Origin: Apostichopus japonicus
Lineage: Eukaryota > Echinodermata > Holothuroidea > Aspidochirotida > Stichopodidae
Assembly: GCF_037975245.1 (NCBI RefSeq)
Contig: NC_092568.1
Coordinates: 9,260,001 to 9,324,000, forward strand
Length of the DNA: 64,000 nucleotides
Direction of reading: 5' to 3'
Program-made: the position numbers and the translations under genes
Notes under the pieces: generated by a model
The model's input: the letters and a program-made list of their open reading frames with translations, nothing else
What the model was told of the DNA's origin: nothing
Databases searched by the model: none
Shown: in pieces, positions 24,801 to 35,688 of the stretch
Layout: every line of letters starts with the position of its first letter
Position numbering within the stretch: the first letter of the stretch is position 1

Positions 24801-25304
24801 ATCTCATTTGGAGCACCAAATTGCATCTAAGGCCAGGTGATAATGTAAAATTATTTACAAAATGGAGTTGGTGTTGAAGTGTGCTGTATTGCACCAAATT
24901 GCATCTGAGGCCACCTGGAAATACAAAAAAAAATCCAAAGGGGAGGGGGACACCCCCTCCTCTTAGACCCCTCCCCCAGGCCAGCCATCAGTCTTCAGCC
25001 CCCCACTCAAAAGTACCTTCCTACGCCACTGCAATACAGTGTGTTTGAGAGACCGAGTTGTTGACGTATAATGACCTTTGACCGCCTCACGTACAACATA
25101 ATAGCCCTTATCAATACATCGTATGTACAACATGTTTTCATAACTTGACCTCTGTTGAACAGAAATGACTTTTGACCAATTGACCGTTATTTCAAGTGTT
25201 ATGGAATATACTTAAAGCAGACTACAATTTACCTGGTCTGTCACCATATCAGCTTTCTGCTGGAGACCCTCCAGATGACTTCTCATTTCGTCGTCGTTCG
25301 ACAT
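15813..25304 (-). CDS. SNAP25: SNAP-25-like t-SNARE, gene 1 (complete, 7 coding exons)
   Basis: Joined exons: 25233-25304, 23275-23316, 21889-21937, 18275-18392, 17734-17868, 16407-16551, 15813-15881, all read on the minus strand. Every junction is GT-AG and the phases (0,0,1,2,2,0) are consistent, giving 209 aa against 206 in human SNAP-25. The first SNARE helix is at about residues 14-76 with zero-layer Q53. The cysteine cluster CCGLCVC is at 84-90, the linker with YKKAW is at 104-108, and the second SNARE helix is at about 142-206 with zero-layer Q177. There is no transmembrane segment; membrane attachment would be by acylation of the cysteines. By family it should supply the Qb and Qc helices to a syntaxin/VAMP complex for regulated exocytosis at the plasma membrane. 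Odd point: the +2 layer, isoleucine in human (I181), is threonine (T184) here. A SNAP-23-type role cannot be excluded. A minus-strand ATTAAA lies about 42 nt past the stop (15766-15771). No promoter was recognised. Confidence 0.93.
16407..16551 (-). CDS. SNAP25: SNAP-25-like gene 1, exon 6 (second SNARE helix)
   Basis: It encodes [32 protein letters not shown] and [16 protein letters not shown] (residues 140-187). This is the best-conserved stretch of the family. DTQ contains zero-layer Q177. The acceptor is CCTCAG and the donor GTAACC, ending in phase 0. The +2 layer position, I181 in human, reads Thr in this copy; gene 2 keeps Ile. Confidence 0.97.
16984..17240 (+). mobile_element. tRNA-derived SINE fragment in gene 1 intron 5
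   Basis: A perfect A box TAGCTCAGTGG (16992-17002) sits in a tRNA-like head whose ends GGAGTG and CACTCC pair, but the B box (about 17035-17047) is degenerate. The body continues about 190 bp. It is antisense to the host gene. Not a working tRNA gene as far as I can judge. Confidence 0.55.
17357..17708 (+). mobile_element. hAT-like MITE, CAGTGGCGTAGGAA family, copy 1 (gene 1 intron 5)
   Basis: 352 bp with imperfect inverted ends CAGTGGCGTAGGAAGG and GGTTCCTACGCCCTTG and an exact 8-bp duplication cttatacc (17349-17356 and 17709-17716). Internal palindromes include CCAAATGAGA / TCTCATTTGG. It ends 16 nt from the splice donor of exon 5. Confidence 0.93.
17734..17868 (-). CDS. SNAP25: SNAP-25-like gene 1, exon 5 (linker)
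   Basis: A 135-bp exon encoding the linker between the SNARE helices, residues 94/95 to 139. It starts [19 protein letters not shown] is shared with SNAP-25/SNAP-23. The rest is lysine- and asparagine-rich and diverged. The acceptor is TATATAG (17869-17870) and the donor GTAAGT (17728-17733). The true frame runs K-H-S-S-Y, which needs the phase-2 junction with exon 4. A hAT-like element sits 16 nt past this donor. Confidence 0.92.
18275..18392 (-). CDS. SNAP25: SNAP-25-like gene 1, exon 4 (end of first SNARE helix, Cys cluster)
   Basis: It encodes [18 protein letters not shown], then [11 protein letters not shown], then [10 protein letters not shown]. The first part closes the Qb SNARE helix and the last is the palmitoylation-type cysteine cluster (C84, C85, C88, C90). 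The acceptor is CCGTAG and the donor a strong GTAAGT. The exon ends in phase 2. Only one copy was seen, so I have no evidence for the mutually exclusive 5a/5b pair of vertebrate SNAP25. Confidence 0.95.
18670..18783 (+). repeat. 21-bp tandem repeat, about 5 diverged units
   Basis: Units of the form CCTAAATTGTTGGTGCCCTTC repeat at about 21 bp in intron 3 of gene 1. Confidence 0.75.
21544..21632. repeat. Two adjacent perfect hairpins in gene 1 intron 3
   Basis: Arms AAAATGTTGAATTGAC (21544-21559) and its exact complement (21575-21590) leave a 15-nt loop. Next, ATTGCTCAGTT (21606-21616) pairs with AACTGAGCAAT (21622-21632) around a 5-nt loop. They could be remnants of a foldback element. Confidence 0.8.
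21889..21937 (-). CDS. SNAP25: SNAP-25-like gene 1, exon 3 (zero-layer Gln exon)
   Basis: A 49-bp exon (16 codons plus one base) encoding [16 protein letters not shown], residues 39-54. The pattern G-I-K/R-T-L then L-D-x-Q-G is the family signature. The second Q of LDQQG is residue 53, the same number as the zero-layer glutamine in human SNAP-25. The acceptor is TCTAG and the donor GTACAG. It ends in phase 1, and the G joins AA from exon 4 to make Glu55. Confidence 0.93.
22526..22615. mobile_element. Possible hAT-derived fragment
   Basis: CAGGGGTGACCAT followed by CGAGGGCCGCA resembles the termini of the GGGCCGCA-type elements such as the one at 29574-29932. There is no second end and no target duplication. 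Confidence 0.3.
23275..23316 (-). CDS. SNAP25: SNAP-25-like gene 1, exon 2
   Basis: A 42-bp exon encoding [14 protein letters not shown] (residues 25-38), a near-exact match to the conserved STRRML segment of the family. The acceptor is TATAG and the donor GTACAG. Both flanking introns are phase 0 on this side. It is too short to be found as an open frame. Confidence 0.95.
24476..25031 (-). mobile_element. hAT-like MITE, CAGTGGCGTAGGAA family, copy 2 (gene 1 intron 1)
   Basis: 556 bp in the opposite orientation to copy 1, with ends CAAGGGCGTAGGAACC and CCTACGCCACTG and an exact 8-bp duplication caatacag (24468-24475 and 25032-25039). An internal stretch of roughly 190 bp, including CCAAATGAGAAAAAAATCTC, is duplicated in tandem (about 24573-24760 and 24764-24930). 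This explains its extra length over copies 1 and 3. Confidence 0.93.
25233..25304 (-). CDS. SNAP25: SNAP-25-like gene 1, exon 1 (start codon)
   Basis: It encodes residues 1-24, beginning [14 protein letters not shown] and ending VTDQ. This is the first heptads of the N-terminal SNARE helix. The ATG at 25302-25304 is chosen because the acidic start followed by an amphipathic helix aligns with the SNAP-25 family start. The donor GTAAAT follows at 25232. The intron is phase 0, as in vertebrate SNAP25. An upstream untranslated exon is possible but not visible. Confidence 0.92.
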
Positions 25305-27650
25305 TCTGATTGGTGGGTTCAAAGGAACGGACGAATTGGATAAAAGACTCTACCAAAAGGTTTACCGGTATTGGGCGCTGTATAATGAAAAAAAGAGTAT
25401 AATTTCGCGAGGTTAAAGATACAGTAGATGGCAAAAACCTCCATGAAGTGACTCATCGGATTGCTCACAAAATATCGCTATTGTAGGCCTATAATTACCA
25501 CAATCGGTCACCCAAATGAGGGTATTTGACTGAGTTTCTCTCCAGTGCCGCAATTTAGTTTTTCTCACATTGAATGATATTTAGTCGTCTAATTTAACCC
25601 GCCTCAATAACCTACATGCAAACAATATACTTACTGAAGTAAAATATCAGGCAGATATGATCATAAAACAACCGTTATAAAACACACCAGTCCATGAACA
25701 ATGCCTTTGTACACAGTCTTGCATGATAACACATATCTTTGTCAATAGCCCCTATAAATGTTTCAATATACGGTAACGCCGAAGAAAATCTTTCTTTAGG
25801 TTCTGTCTACAGCGATGTCTGTAACGACACTATTGAAACTTAGCATGGCTCTACAGTATATGTTGACTACACAACGGATATGAGAAACCACAGGACTTCC
25901 CCTACATTATAAATATTCATTGAGCATAGTTATGATTGTCGATCTTACACAAAGAAATGTGATACTTTTAATTTAGAAGTTATCACAATCATAGATTACA
26001 CGCTAATTGATCTTTTTATACGACAGCTCTCACTTTCATTTAAAATGTAGCGTTAACTTTACAATATAGCTAAGAGCAGAACATCTGTTAACAGATACTC
26101 GTTAGTCCATGTGGAAGCCATGCAGTGTCAGTCTCGTATGAATGCAGCACAGCCATATATATGGACAACTTAACATAATGTTTTCTCTCAACGACATGAT
26201 AAGGCGCTTCTTAGTTTGGGGATTCCCCGAGTGGGTATGTGAAAATTAATGCACATTATTGCTTCGTGATATTGTACTAACCCACCCACCCACTCTCTTC
26301 TATGTGGTACCCCTCCCTCTGTAAATGTCCGGGCAAGAGAGGAAGGGAGGGCAACTGAACGATGAAAACATGTCAGTCGCACAATATGAAGACTACAGTT
26401 ATTGCGGGCATAGTGGGTTGGTCAGATGGGGAGGAGGGGAAGTTCGGTGTACCCTCGGTCATCACGTAGTTCTGCGACCAGGCATCGCCGGTAGCATACA
26501 TTACGTCTCTGTAAACCGTGTTCAAGGACTGTAATTTCTCTGTTTGAATGGAGCTATCAAATGTTGTACCTGTAAAAGAATGGTACTACCTGAATGTCAA
26601 AATGACCCCTATTGAGTCAATGTTGGGCAAGGGAATGTTAATGCGTGACTATGTACACCAGACAGGGACATGGGGGAGGGGGGGGGGCGCTTGCGATAAC
26701 TTGACGATTTTACCAAATCTAACGAGTGTCCCACACAGTAGGACTGCAATGTATCATATTAACCACGAGGTTGTTTCGAAAAGCGACCATCAACTAGGGC
26801 GAGTAACTGTTTGGTTTTTATTCTAACAGTTTTGTCGCCCCGACACTATTAGAGAAAATAAGAATGACATGCATAATGCTAATCGGACATGGTTCTTAGA
26901 CATTTTCTTCATTAGTTATAATGCATCGTGACTGTAGTTAGCATATAATCATGTTCAGTAATTTCATGGGGTCTCAATATCGACATATTATCGGAAATTG
27001 ATCAAAATCAATTAAAGAAGCTATACTTTACAACGGAACTTTGATGAGTAGAAGAATCTACAAAGTCTGTTTTAGCGGCGAATTTGGTATAGTTATGGCA
27101 TCTATCTAACATAATATCGGTACCTTAAGACGGGTTCGGGCATTTCCCCCACTGCCTGCGTGATTTGTTATCTCTATAAAGCTGCCGTGGTGTGTGTTGC
27201 GGAGATTTACAGACAGAGGAAGGGACTACATATAGAAAAGCGGCAAATGTTCAGCGGCTTAGAAAAGTTCTAAAACAGTATATATAGGAAGCCGTCGGGT
27301 AAGTCTCATCAGTCTAGAACAGTAGCCTATGTAGGCTTAGTGGAAGAATTAGTCTAAAGGAAAGCAGCCTACGTGATCATTACACGATGCATGTTTACCT
27401 GCAAAGAACAGACTTAGTTTGCGTAAAGAAAGCAACCTATTTACGATCTTAATGATTTGTAAATGCGAGAGTTGACTTTGTGTAAACAAAGCTATACTTT
27501 TGGAAGGCCAAAGTCTCGTACACTTGACATTTTAAAATGTAGTAGATCAAGGGCCATTATAGGTAGGCCTACCCTCATTACAGTATATACTGATGGATCG
27601 ATTACTACGCTTGTCATATACCGTCTATTCCAACCAGGCTCTTCAAGGTA
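25305..27650. other. Upstream flank of gene 1; no other gene recognised
   Basis: It should hold the promoter and any untranslated first exon of gene 1 (minus strand), but no TATA box or other definite promoter element stood out. G10-type run at about 26680. Confidence 0.45.
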
Positions 27651-27899
27651 GTCAGTATAGGACCCAAATTATAGCGCACTATAATTGCTAGAAGTTTGTT
27701 TTCAAAAAGTACTTTCCTGGAGATCTTTACTTTCCAAATTGTTCTCAGACATTTCTCAGAAACACACAAGATGACTGAATGTCCCTATAGTGAGGAAAAT
27801 TTCCTCGAAGGTTGTAATAAAAACAGTTTAAGACTTTTGACCAAAGGTGACCATATTTGAATATCTAGCATATTTGGTGCCAATACAGCAAACCTTTAA
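27651..27899 (+). repeat. Dispersed repeat, copy 1
   Basis: About 250 bp similar in the same orientation to 61548-61780. Shared blocks include AAAAGTACTTTCCT, CCAAATTGTTCTCAGACATT and GAATATCTAGCATATTT. No inverted ends or target duplications were identified, so the class is unknown. Confidence 0.8.
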
Positions 27900-29565
27900 A
27901 TGGTGAATAAACGAATTGAATATTCATTGTGGTTATTATGTGAATACTGCAGTACAATGTTGTTAAGTCTGGAGGAAATGTGATAGACCGATAAAAAGCG
28001 TCGCTTTTTTTTTCATGTTATATATTTCATACCACTTTTATTTTACTTATTTTTTTGGGTCAGAAAGGACACTTTAAACATCTGAGGCTCGTCAATGAAG
28101 CTGGCGTGGCTGGACTACTTAGTCAAATGTCATCACAAGCGCTTAGTTGTTGACATGAAGTTAAAACAGAATTTGTTTTGGTTGAGTTGTAAATTTTTTA
28201 TAAAACAATGCATGAGTACTAACATTTAGGCATACAATGATTAGCCGAGTTCATCATGTAGTACTTATAAGCTTTAAAGATCATTCCAGAGGTTTACCAT
28301 CTTTTAAAGGTGAATATCTGAAAACCGGAATAGCTATATGTAGAAACATAGATATCAACACAAAAATCCTGCCTAAAGTCAGGTTCTAAGGATGAAAACT
28401 TAAATTCATGAAATGGACTTGTTTACATCTACAAATAAAACGCTGAGCTAAATGTTTTGAATACTGCCATTGCCTGATTGCCGTGAAAGAAATACAAAAT
28501 CAAAACAAACATCAAAAAGTAATTATTATCCCAAAGTGACGTTTTTGGGCGTGATTGCTGTATAAACATGCAGGCTAATTTATTGTCTAAAACTACCTCA
28601 GAACCAATTGACATATAATTTAATAATTCTTGGGGGGATGGTCGGCCCATACCACCTACGTGGGCTTCAAAGACCCCTGGGTTATACCCCCCCCCCCTCT
28701 TTTTTAAAATCCTGGATCGGCTGTCTCGGGTAACGATGTCATTCATGTGCTGTAATTCACGTTTTTACAAACCAAATAGAAAAACGGAAAGGAAACATGA
28801 TTATTTGGGTTTGTAAATCAGGTCTGTCCTTGCTTTCCCCATCACATATTTGATGTTCAAATTTTAGCATTATACCTTCGGTCTTCTGTACAATCTTCAA
28901 CGTTTTAGCGAACTAAAAAATCGCTAAAAAATTATATAAAATACTCTTTTTTTCTGGAGGTTCCCACCTTGCGATTGTTAAAGTAGACCATAAAATGTCT
29001 CAGTGAAAAAAACTTGAGCGTGATATTAAAACTACTGGTAGAACTTTTAACTTGGGTGATATATTTCGTCCTTTTTTCGTTCTGATTTCTTTCTTTTTAT
29101 TCCCTCACCAATCTCTGATGTCCAGGTCCGGATTAAGCTACTGCGGGGTCTGCATAGCGTTCAGTTAAGGAGCGTTCCACTTTCGTTTTCATGATTTCAT
29201 CTTTGTGCAGCAGCTACGACGTCAGTTTCAAACACCTTCGTATTCATGCGTCGTATCTGTATCACATAGATACCACACTCCCATTAATTACTGTGTTAAA
29301 TAATAACCCCAATTAAAGGTGATCATTGGCTCAATTCGCTAACCTTAAACACCCAGTCGTTCATAAAAGTTGAAGGCAGTATAGTACTATAGTAATAGAG
29401 GAACTGTAGAGTCACTTAATCGGAATTGATAGCTTGCAAGCATTTAGCGCGGGGCCCTCTAAAATGCGGAGCCCGTATAGCATATGCTACTTTTGCTACT
29501 AGGTTAATCCGGCACTGCTGATGTTCCGGTTTTTTTTTGTTTTTTTTTGGCTGGTCTCCTCCAGG
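27900..29565. other. No gene recognised
   Basis: AT-rich unique sequence; one C-run at about 28688. Confidence 0.45.
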
Positions 29566-29573
29566 ATTTAAGG

Positions 29574-29932
29574 CAGGGTGGGCAACCTTTTAGAATGAAT
29601 GGGCCAGATATAAGGAGTGAACAAATTGACTTGGCCGCACCTAAACAACGACCTTCTCTTGATTTCAAACCTTTGATTCCGAGGACTTTCAAGCAATAGG
29701 TGTGTGTTCTTAATCTGTATTCACAAAAAACATCATGTCAATACAGTACAGTTGATAATTAATGGTGATAATAGGCCTACCTGACAGCATCATTAGTGTC
29801 GATCAATTCTAAGCAGCTAGCTCGTGTTTTGTGATTTATTTTCCCCCCTTTTTCTTGAGACATCTCATGGGCTGCAAAACAAATCACTGGCTGGCCGAAT
29901 GTAGCCCGCGGGCCGTAGGTTGCCCACCCCAG
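29574..29932 (+). mobile_element. hAT-like MITE with CAGGGTGGGCAACCT ends
   Basis: 359 bp with ends CAGGGTGGGCAACCT and AGGTTGCCCACCCCAG, flanked by atttaagg (29566-29573) and acttaagg (29933-29940), an 8-bp duplication with one change. The internal CCCGCGGGCCGTAG near the right end is typical of this hAT terminal type. Confidence 0.88.
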
Positions 29933-30208
29933 ACTTAAGGGGACGACGTTGTCTTCTGGCCTATACAATCATCTAAAATAATTCGAGGAACTTAAGTTGA
30001 CGTGACAATGAATAAATTAGGGTTTGAATTTAAGTTGCATATACATTTATTGTGGTGCATGAATGTCTTTTATCATAGAGTATTGGAACTTTATTGACCT
30101 ATATGGATCTGTACAGAACAGTTGCTACACGAATTCCATTTACACATGCATGTGTATCAATTCCGCAATTCCTTATGCAGTACCGTCGATGACAGATACA
30201 ATTCCCGC

Positions 30209-30605
30209 TCAGGGCAGGGGCATCAGGTGTTAGGTGATCAGATCATTAGGATGCGGAATCAGAACGTTGATGGGATCAGGATGGGGCATCAGAAGTTAGG
30301 GGATCAGGATAAGAGAAGCTCAGTATGACGAGGGGTCATGATGACAGATGGGGATCAGGATGAGAGTTGAGGATCAGAACCAGGTGGCTAGGGTGAGGGG
30401 TTCAGGGTGAGGGGAACAGGATCAAGGGTGGTCAGTATGAGGGGGTAAGGATGATGATAGAAGTACAATAGGAGGGGGTTAGTATGACAGGTGGGGGATC
30501 AGAATGGGCCTGGGATCAGAACTTGGGGGTTAAGATAAGGCGTGATTAGGGTGGGAATGGGGCATCGGGACGATAAGTGGGGATTAGGATCGGGTGGGGA
30601 CAGGA
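30209..30605 (+). repeat. Degenerate GGATCAGGATGAGGGG repeat
   Basis: Roughly 400 bp of irregular units with ATCAGGAT/ATCAGAAT and GGGG spacers at about 16-24 bp. The period is not constant, suggesting an old, decayed minisatellite. Confidence 0.7.
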
Positions 30606-31628
30606 GAAGCGCTGCCTTGGAATACTAAAATCTGTACTTAACTTGAGTTGGCCTTGTCTGTACAAACATCTTTTACAGAGTGCTTTTTTACATAAATGGA
30701 AGTCAATAATTTTCTCGATACAAATGTAATAGCATACTGTAGTCTGAAGCAAGACGTTCCACCCAAACCTAAATCTACATTACATTTGTCCTGATTTTTA
30801 CTCAGTTTGTTAAGACAATGAATAGTGTAGTAATCTATAGGCCTAGATCAATTGTAAACACGTTACATTGTGTAACACCCAAACAGGAAAACACAATTAG
30901 TGTAACATGTAACACGTATTACTACGGGTGCACATCAACACGATATTGTTGTGCATGTACGTGTGTGTGTGTAGTATACAACAGATCACTGAAAGATACA
31001 TGGCTCTGTGTACAGTTTAACTTGATAGTTTTGAAAAGTTTGAAATGGTTAGCAAGTGTGTAGTAAAGGTACAATAACAAAGTTGAACATACCTGGTCGC
31101 TCCTGTTGTTAGTGAGTTAAGCAATCACTTGTATTGACAATGGTTATGGGTAAAAGCACGTCGTGTAAAAACCTATTCAATATCTTTGCTTGCAACTACA
31201 GCGACACCGACCTCCGCAGAAGGTTCAAAACAAGTGCTATGAAAACCATTGATCTGTCAACATTGCAAGGTACCTCGTTGCACCTCATGCAGTGGGTTTG
31301 CAAACTGGCACGGTTGAGCAAAGAAAAAGCGGAGGTGTTTTAGTACGTGACCTTTTCATGTCAACTTCAGTGCGTGGTTTGTCATTGTGTGTTCAACTAT
31401 ACACAAGGTACATAGTCAAACTAACAAATACAGGGGGGCGTATCATAGTTGAATCAAATTTTGCAAGCCTAAAAGTTTTCGTTCTCGATGGGATACCCAC
31501 TTGGCGTAATTTATTTTCTTTCCGTCGGCTCGAGCACCACACTGGTTATGCCACGGTGTTTATAGTTCACCGCCGGGTCAGACGGAGGGGAGGGGTATAG
31601 GAGGGGAGGGGTATATATGGGGAATTGA

Positions 31629-31920
31629 CAGGCGCGTAGCCAAGGGGGGGGGGGCGAAGGGGGCAGCCGCCCCCCTTGAGCATATTTTTTTTTTTTTTTT
31701 TAAATGTTTTTATGATATCGCTAGTATTTTCAAAAGAGAAAATGCTAAGATGCAACTTACAAGGCCTGGGAAGGGCCATTTCCAGCGATCTGGGAGGCAT
31801 TTTCAGCCAAAATTTTCTTGTACGCTTCGCGCCAATCATGGTGGCGCTACGCTTAGATAGTTTGCATTGTCGAATTTACAGTTTCGCCCCTCCCTTGGCA
31901 AATTCCTGGCTACGCGCCTG
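31629..31920 (-). mobile_element. hAT-like MITE, CAGGCGCGTAGC family, intact copy
   Basis: 292 bp with ends CAGGCGCGTAGCCA and TGGCTACGCGCCTG and an exact 8-bp duplication ggaattga (31621-31628 and 31921-31928). It has a poly-G/poly-C subterminal block, a poly-T stretch and the shared hairpin core GCGCCAATCATGGTGGCGC. Reference copy for the partial ones at 36.6, 37.9, 39.9 and 63.6 kb. Confidence 0.93.
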
Positions 31921-32459
31921 GGAATTGAAGCTGGGGTTGAATGAATGTTGGGCCGGAACAGTGGGAAATGTGACTTTGATCTGAGCGGGCAACTCACTTT
32001 TCGACAAACAATGGGCGTCTTTCCTATGGGAAAGGAGGGTCAGTGGCTCCACCAACGGTTAACCCTGGGGAAAAGGATTACGTATCCCCTTCCCCAACAA
32101 CTACTTCTAAATACTTGATCCCATTCGTGAATTATTGTTATAAACAATTAACTTGCTTTGGAACATATCATGCAAGCGGAGGGGGGGGGGGGTGGGGGTA
32201 TTGAAGGAGGATGTGTGCAGCTATGCAATGAATGCATGTTTCTGATAAAGTGTATTTGAATTCACAAGTGATCAAAATGGTAACTTTTGAGGATTTCTAT
32301 CTAACAGGGAACAAACCCTTCCCAGTCCCGTCCCCCGCTCTGTCGACCCTGCTGATTTGCCTTGAAACATGAGTCCGTGGTACCATAATTTGCAGGAGGA
32401 AATCGGGCGGTCGGACAAGTTTCTGCTTGGAATTTCGATCCGGGCTTAAAGGGTGCATG

Positions 32460-32772
32460 TGAAGACTCGCGCACAAAGAAACGTCTCATGCCAGTAATCT
32501 GACCTAGTTTCGAACGAAGTGTAACAGAACTGTTAGACACCACCATCGATCCCAGAAAATACACACACAGCTTGCTACCGTCGGTAATTAGACACTAGTG
32601 TACAGTCAATACATACAGCTACGGTCAATACCCACAACACAGTGTACATAGCAGCGATGGACATCTCAGGTCTAGATAAAAGATAACAAGGTATCCCGTT
32701 TCATTACTGTCTGCATTCTGTAGTGACAAGAATAGAACTTCACTTGCAAGCGACGGAAAGTTAACTTTTTCA
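32460..32772 (+). repeat. Dispersed repeat pair, copy 1
   Basis: About 300 bp from GAAGACTCGCGCA to AAGTTAACTTTTTCA, repeated in the same orientation at 34791-35080 with scattered substitutions and one deletion. Shared blocks include CACCACCATCGATCCCAGAA. Either an unclassified element or a segmental duplication. Confidence 0.9.
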
Positions 32773-33067
32773 GAGCGGGCCGCCTTCACCTACATCGCCA
32801 GTAGGGAGAACGTACAGTCGGAGGATTTGCTTAAATTTACCCCCTTTCCTATATCAATCCAGGGTGGGAATCAATCATTCTCCCCTCACTTTTGACATCA
32901 ATGAACATTAGAGTTAATGATAAAACAACGAAAGATACATGTGTTTCCCATTTAACCTGAATGCATGGATGTTTAAACAATTAACGCAATTCCGATTAGG
33001 AAATTTGTTCCCCTAACCCCACCGACCCCACCTCACCCCCACCCACGCCCAGTTTAAACAAGTGTGA

Positions 33068-33454
33068 GGGCGTTGTGGTCAAGTGGTTAAGGCAGTGGAC
33101 TTGTGATCTAAGGATTACAGGTTCGAGTCCTGGCCAGATCATTGCGTTGTGTCCTTGGGCAAGGCACTTTATCTCCATTGCCTCTCTTCGCCCAGGTTTA
33201 TAAATGGGGCCTTGCGAGGTAACTTGTAAATATAGTTGCGTGCGCCGGTTTGTGGCTGCACCCTATGGGAAGTCCCCCGGAGGACAGGTGGTTGTGGTGC
33301 ATCGTGGTGCCCCAGGAGAGATTGTTTGAATTGTGCACACTTTGGTGTGTAGGTGTGACAAGTTACCAATGACCAGGGATAAGTTGTAAAGTCGTGTGAG
33401 AGGGCCTTGGCCCTGAACAAGACTGTAAACCTAAATAATAATAATAATAATAAA
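33068..33454 (+). mobile_element. Full-length tRNA-derived SINE with (AAT)n tail
   Basis: The A box TGGTCAAGTGG (33076-33086) and B box GGTTCGAGTCC (33120-33130) both match consensus. A central domain containing CCTTGGGCAAGGCACTTTAT (from about 33152) and GGTTTATAAATGGGGCC follows. The element ends in (AAT)n at 33434-33452. This head-body-tail plan is a tRNA-SINE of a type widespread in marine invertebrates. No target duplication was clear. Confidence 0.88.
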
Positions 33455-34790
33455 GTGAAGAAACCTTCAGCTGACAACAAAAAAAGTGTTAGTGTTTTTG
33501 TTTTCATTATCTCAATAGAAGAATTGAAGAAAAAACACTTCAAAATGTTAATAGTTGCACAAGGAAGCTTACCGAAAGGGAATGGGGTTGAGAGAAGGCT
33601 GTGCTTCCAAAATTCTAAGGTGTGAGTTTGTGTAGGGTAGGGTCGGTGGGTGGTGGATCAGCAGGCCGGCAGGGATTGAGGTCCTGTTTTCCAAGGATAT
33701 TCTTCAAGATACTTCAAGAATGTTGAGGTATGAACCTTAAACACTGATCAAGTTATTGCCAGATACTCTTTATAAGTTTATTCAAGGCATCCAGATGAAA
33801 TGAATGGGCGGGGTGGGGGGCAGGAAGCCCCACTTCGCACCCCACTCTTCCCTTCACCTATGTCATATTTCCCTATAATAAGTAAAAGCCACGAAGGGAA
33901 CACTACTTTATTTGTGATCCCATTGGATTGCGTTGCGTAACCTCACAATTACGAATCATTTCCCCAAAAAATGCAAACAAAAACAACAGATCACGAGAAT
34001 AATATCCACATAACATAAAGAGCTTCAATCGCGTGAAAAAGTCGTAAATGTAGCTTATCAACTTTATTTTATGTGACCAGATCTATATTATATTCTGTAT
34101 TCTTATCAACATTTATAAGGCTATGAGCCAGAAGGCACATCATTCTAATCCGATATATTCGTTACTAACACACTCATACATACGGCAAACTGCACAGGAT
34201 CTGTACTTCTACAATGTCGAACCATGGTGTTAGAAGAGAACATACAGTTATACTGTCTCGATGTAAGGGGACTTGGGTTGAGAGTGGCTCACGATAACTG
34301 TAACAACTTTATTTAATCGCACTGCTATAAAACGACATTTATTTTAATTCTTTCTCTCTTTATTCATTATCCATGATCACTGTTGTCAGTTCAGCTGTTA
34401 ACCTGTTCCTGATGGCTTTTTTGATTTCCTGGCCAAAGCTGAAAAGAATGTAGGCTAAAAGTAGTGTAGTAGATTCAATATCAAAGTGGAAGTTGATGTT
34501 TCCTGATATCTTAAACACACATTTCCTTATTATTGGTGCATATCGAGGTTACATTGTATATCAGGTTATCACGGGTATATACACTGTCTAAAAGTAGGAA
34601 ACGTGCTAGGGAATGAATCGGGAAAATTATGCTTTGAATATTTTTTACAAAATCTGTAGACCTTTAGAACGAATACATTCCCACTACAAAGAGAAAGTTG
34701 TCTACTTGTAATTTGTAAAGAGAAATACTGTCGAATCACGCGAACGTCTTACATACGGACATGAAGACTGTGCCATTAGTTTAAAGTGTT

Positions 34791-35080
34791 TGAAGACTCG
34801 CGCAAAAAGAAACGTCTAATGCCGGTAATCTGACCTATTTTCGAAAGAGGTGTAACAGAAGTGTTAGACACCACCATCGATCCCAGAAAATACGCACACA
34901 GCTTGCTACAGTCGGTAATTAGACAGTAGTGTACAGTCAGTACATACAGCTGCGGTCAATACCCACAGCACATCTCAGGTCCAGCTAAAGATAACAAGGT
35001 ATCACGTTTCATTACTGTCTGCATTTTGTAGCGACACGAACAAAACGTCACTTGCAAGCAACAGAAAGTTAACTTTTTCA
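34791..35080 (+). repeat. Dispersed repeat pair, copy 2
   Basis: Partner of 32460-32772, lacking about 25 bp near GTGTACATAGCAGCG. Flanking sequence differs from that of copy 1. Confidence 0.9.
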
Positions 35081-35688
35081 TGTTTTGAGTTTTTGCAGAA
35101 CCACTACATACATTATATCTGTATCTGTATGGGTAGCATAATGTATCAGCTTTAGATTAGAATCTTCAAAAGCCACCTAAAATATCAGCAAATTTGATCT
35201 CGAAAAATATTATGGCACGTATATCATATCATTAGTCGAAGTTAGTGCTGATGACGTCATACCTCACGTATTTACCTTACTCACCGTCACACTTCTTAAA
35301 GTGATTCCATTCGTTTCGAAAAAGGAAATACATAAAACTGTTCATTTTCAAAATTTGCAACTTAGTTTAAGCTGCTTATCTGACGAAACTTGAAAAATGA
35401 GAAGGTTTCACCAAGGTAATTTGCCAAAAACGTCTCAATTAATAATCAAAAGTATATCAAACATTTATCCGGCGCTGAAGACAGATTTGATTCATATATT
35501 CTGTTACACTACACCTCTTGGTTTAGACAAGCCAATGAGAGAACGCACTGTAATGCATATTCAGTACCAACGAAGCTCTTCTTGCTCGAAAAACAGCTGA
35601 TCGTTGATGCGACTATAGCAGACTAGTGACAACAGTAATAAATGTGCAAAACCTAGCCTATTGTCAGACATAATAAAACACTTTGTAT

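Noticed and set aside
33068-33140. Functional tRNA gene
   Set aside because: Both boxes are good, but the sequence continues into a SINE body with an (AAT)n tail.
34360-34435. Possible further terminal exon on the minus strand with AATAAA after it
   Set aside because: It has an acceptor-like TTTTCAG, but the phase 0 translation lacks the Asn, Arg, Ile and Ala pattern shared by the four SNAP-25 terminal exons.
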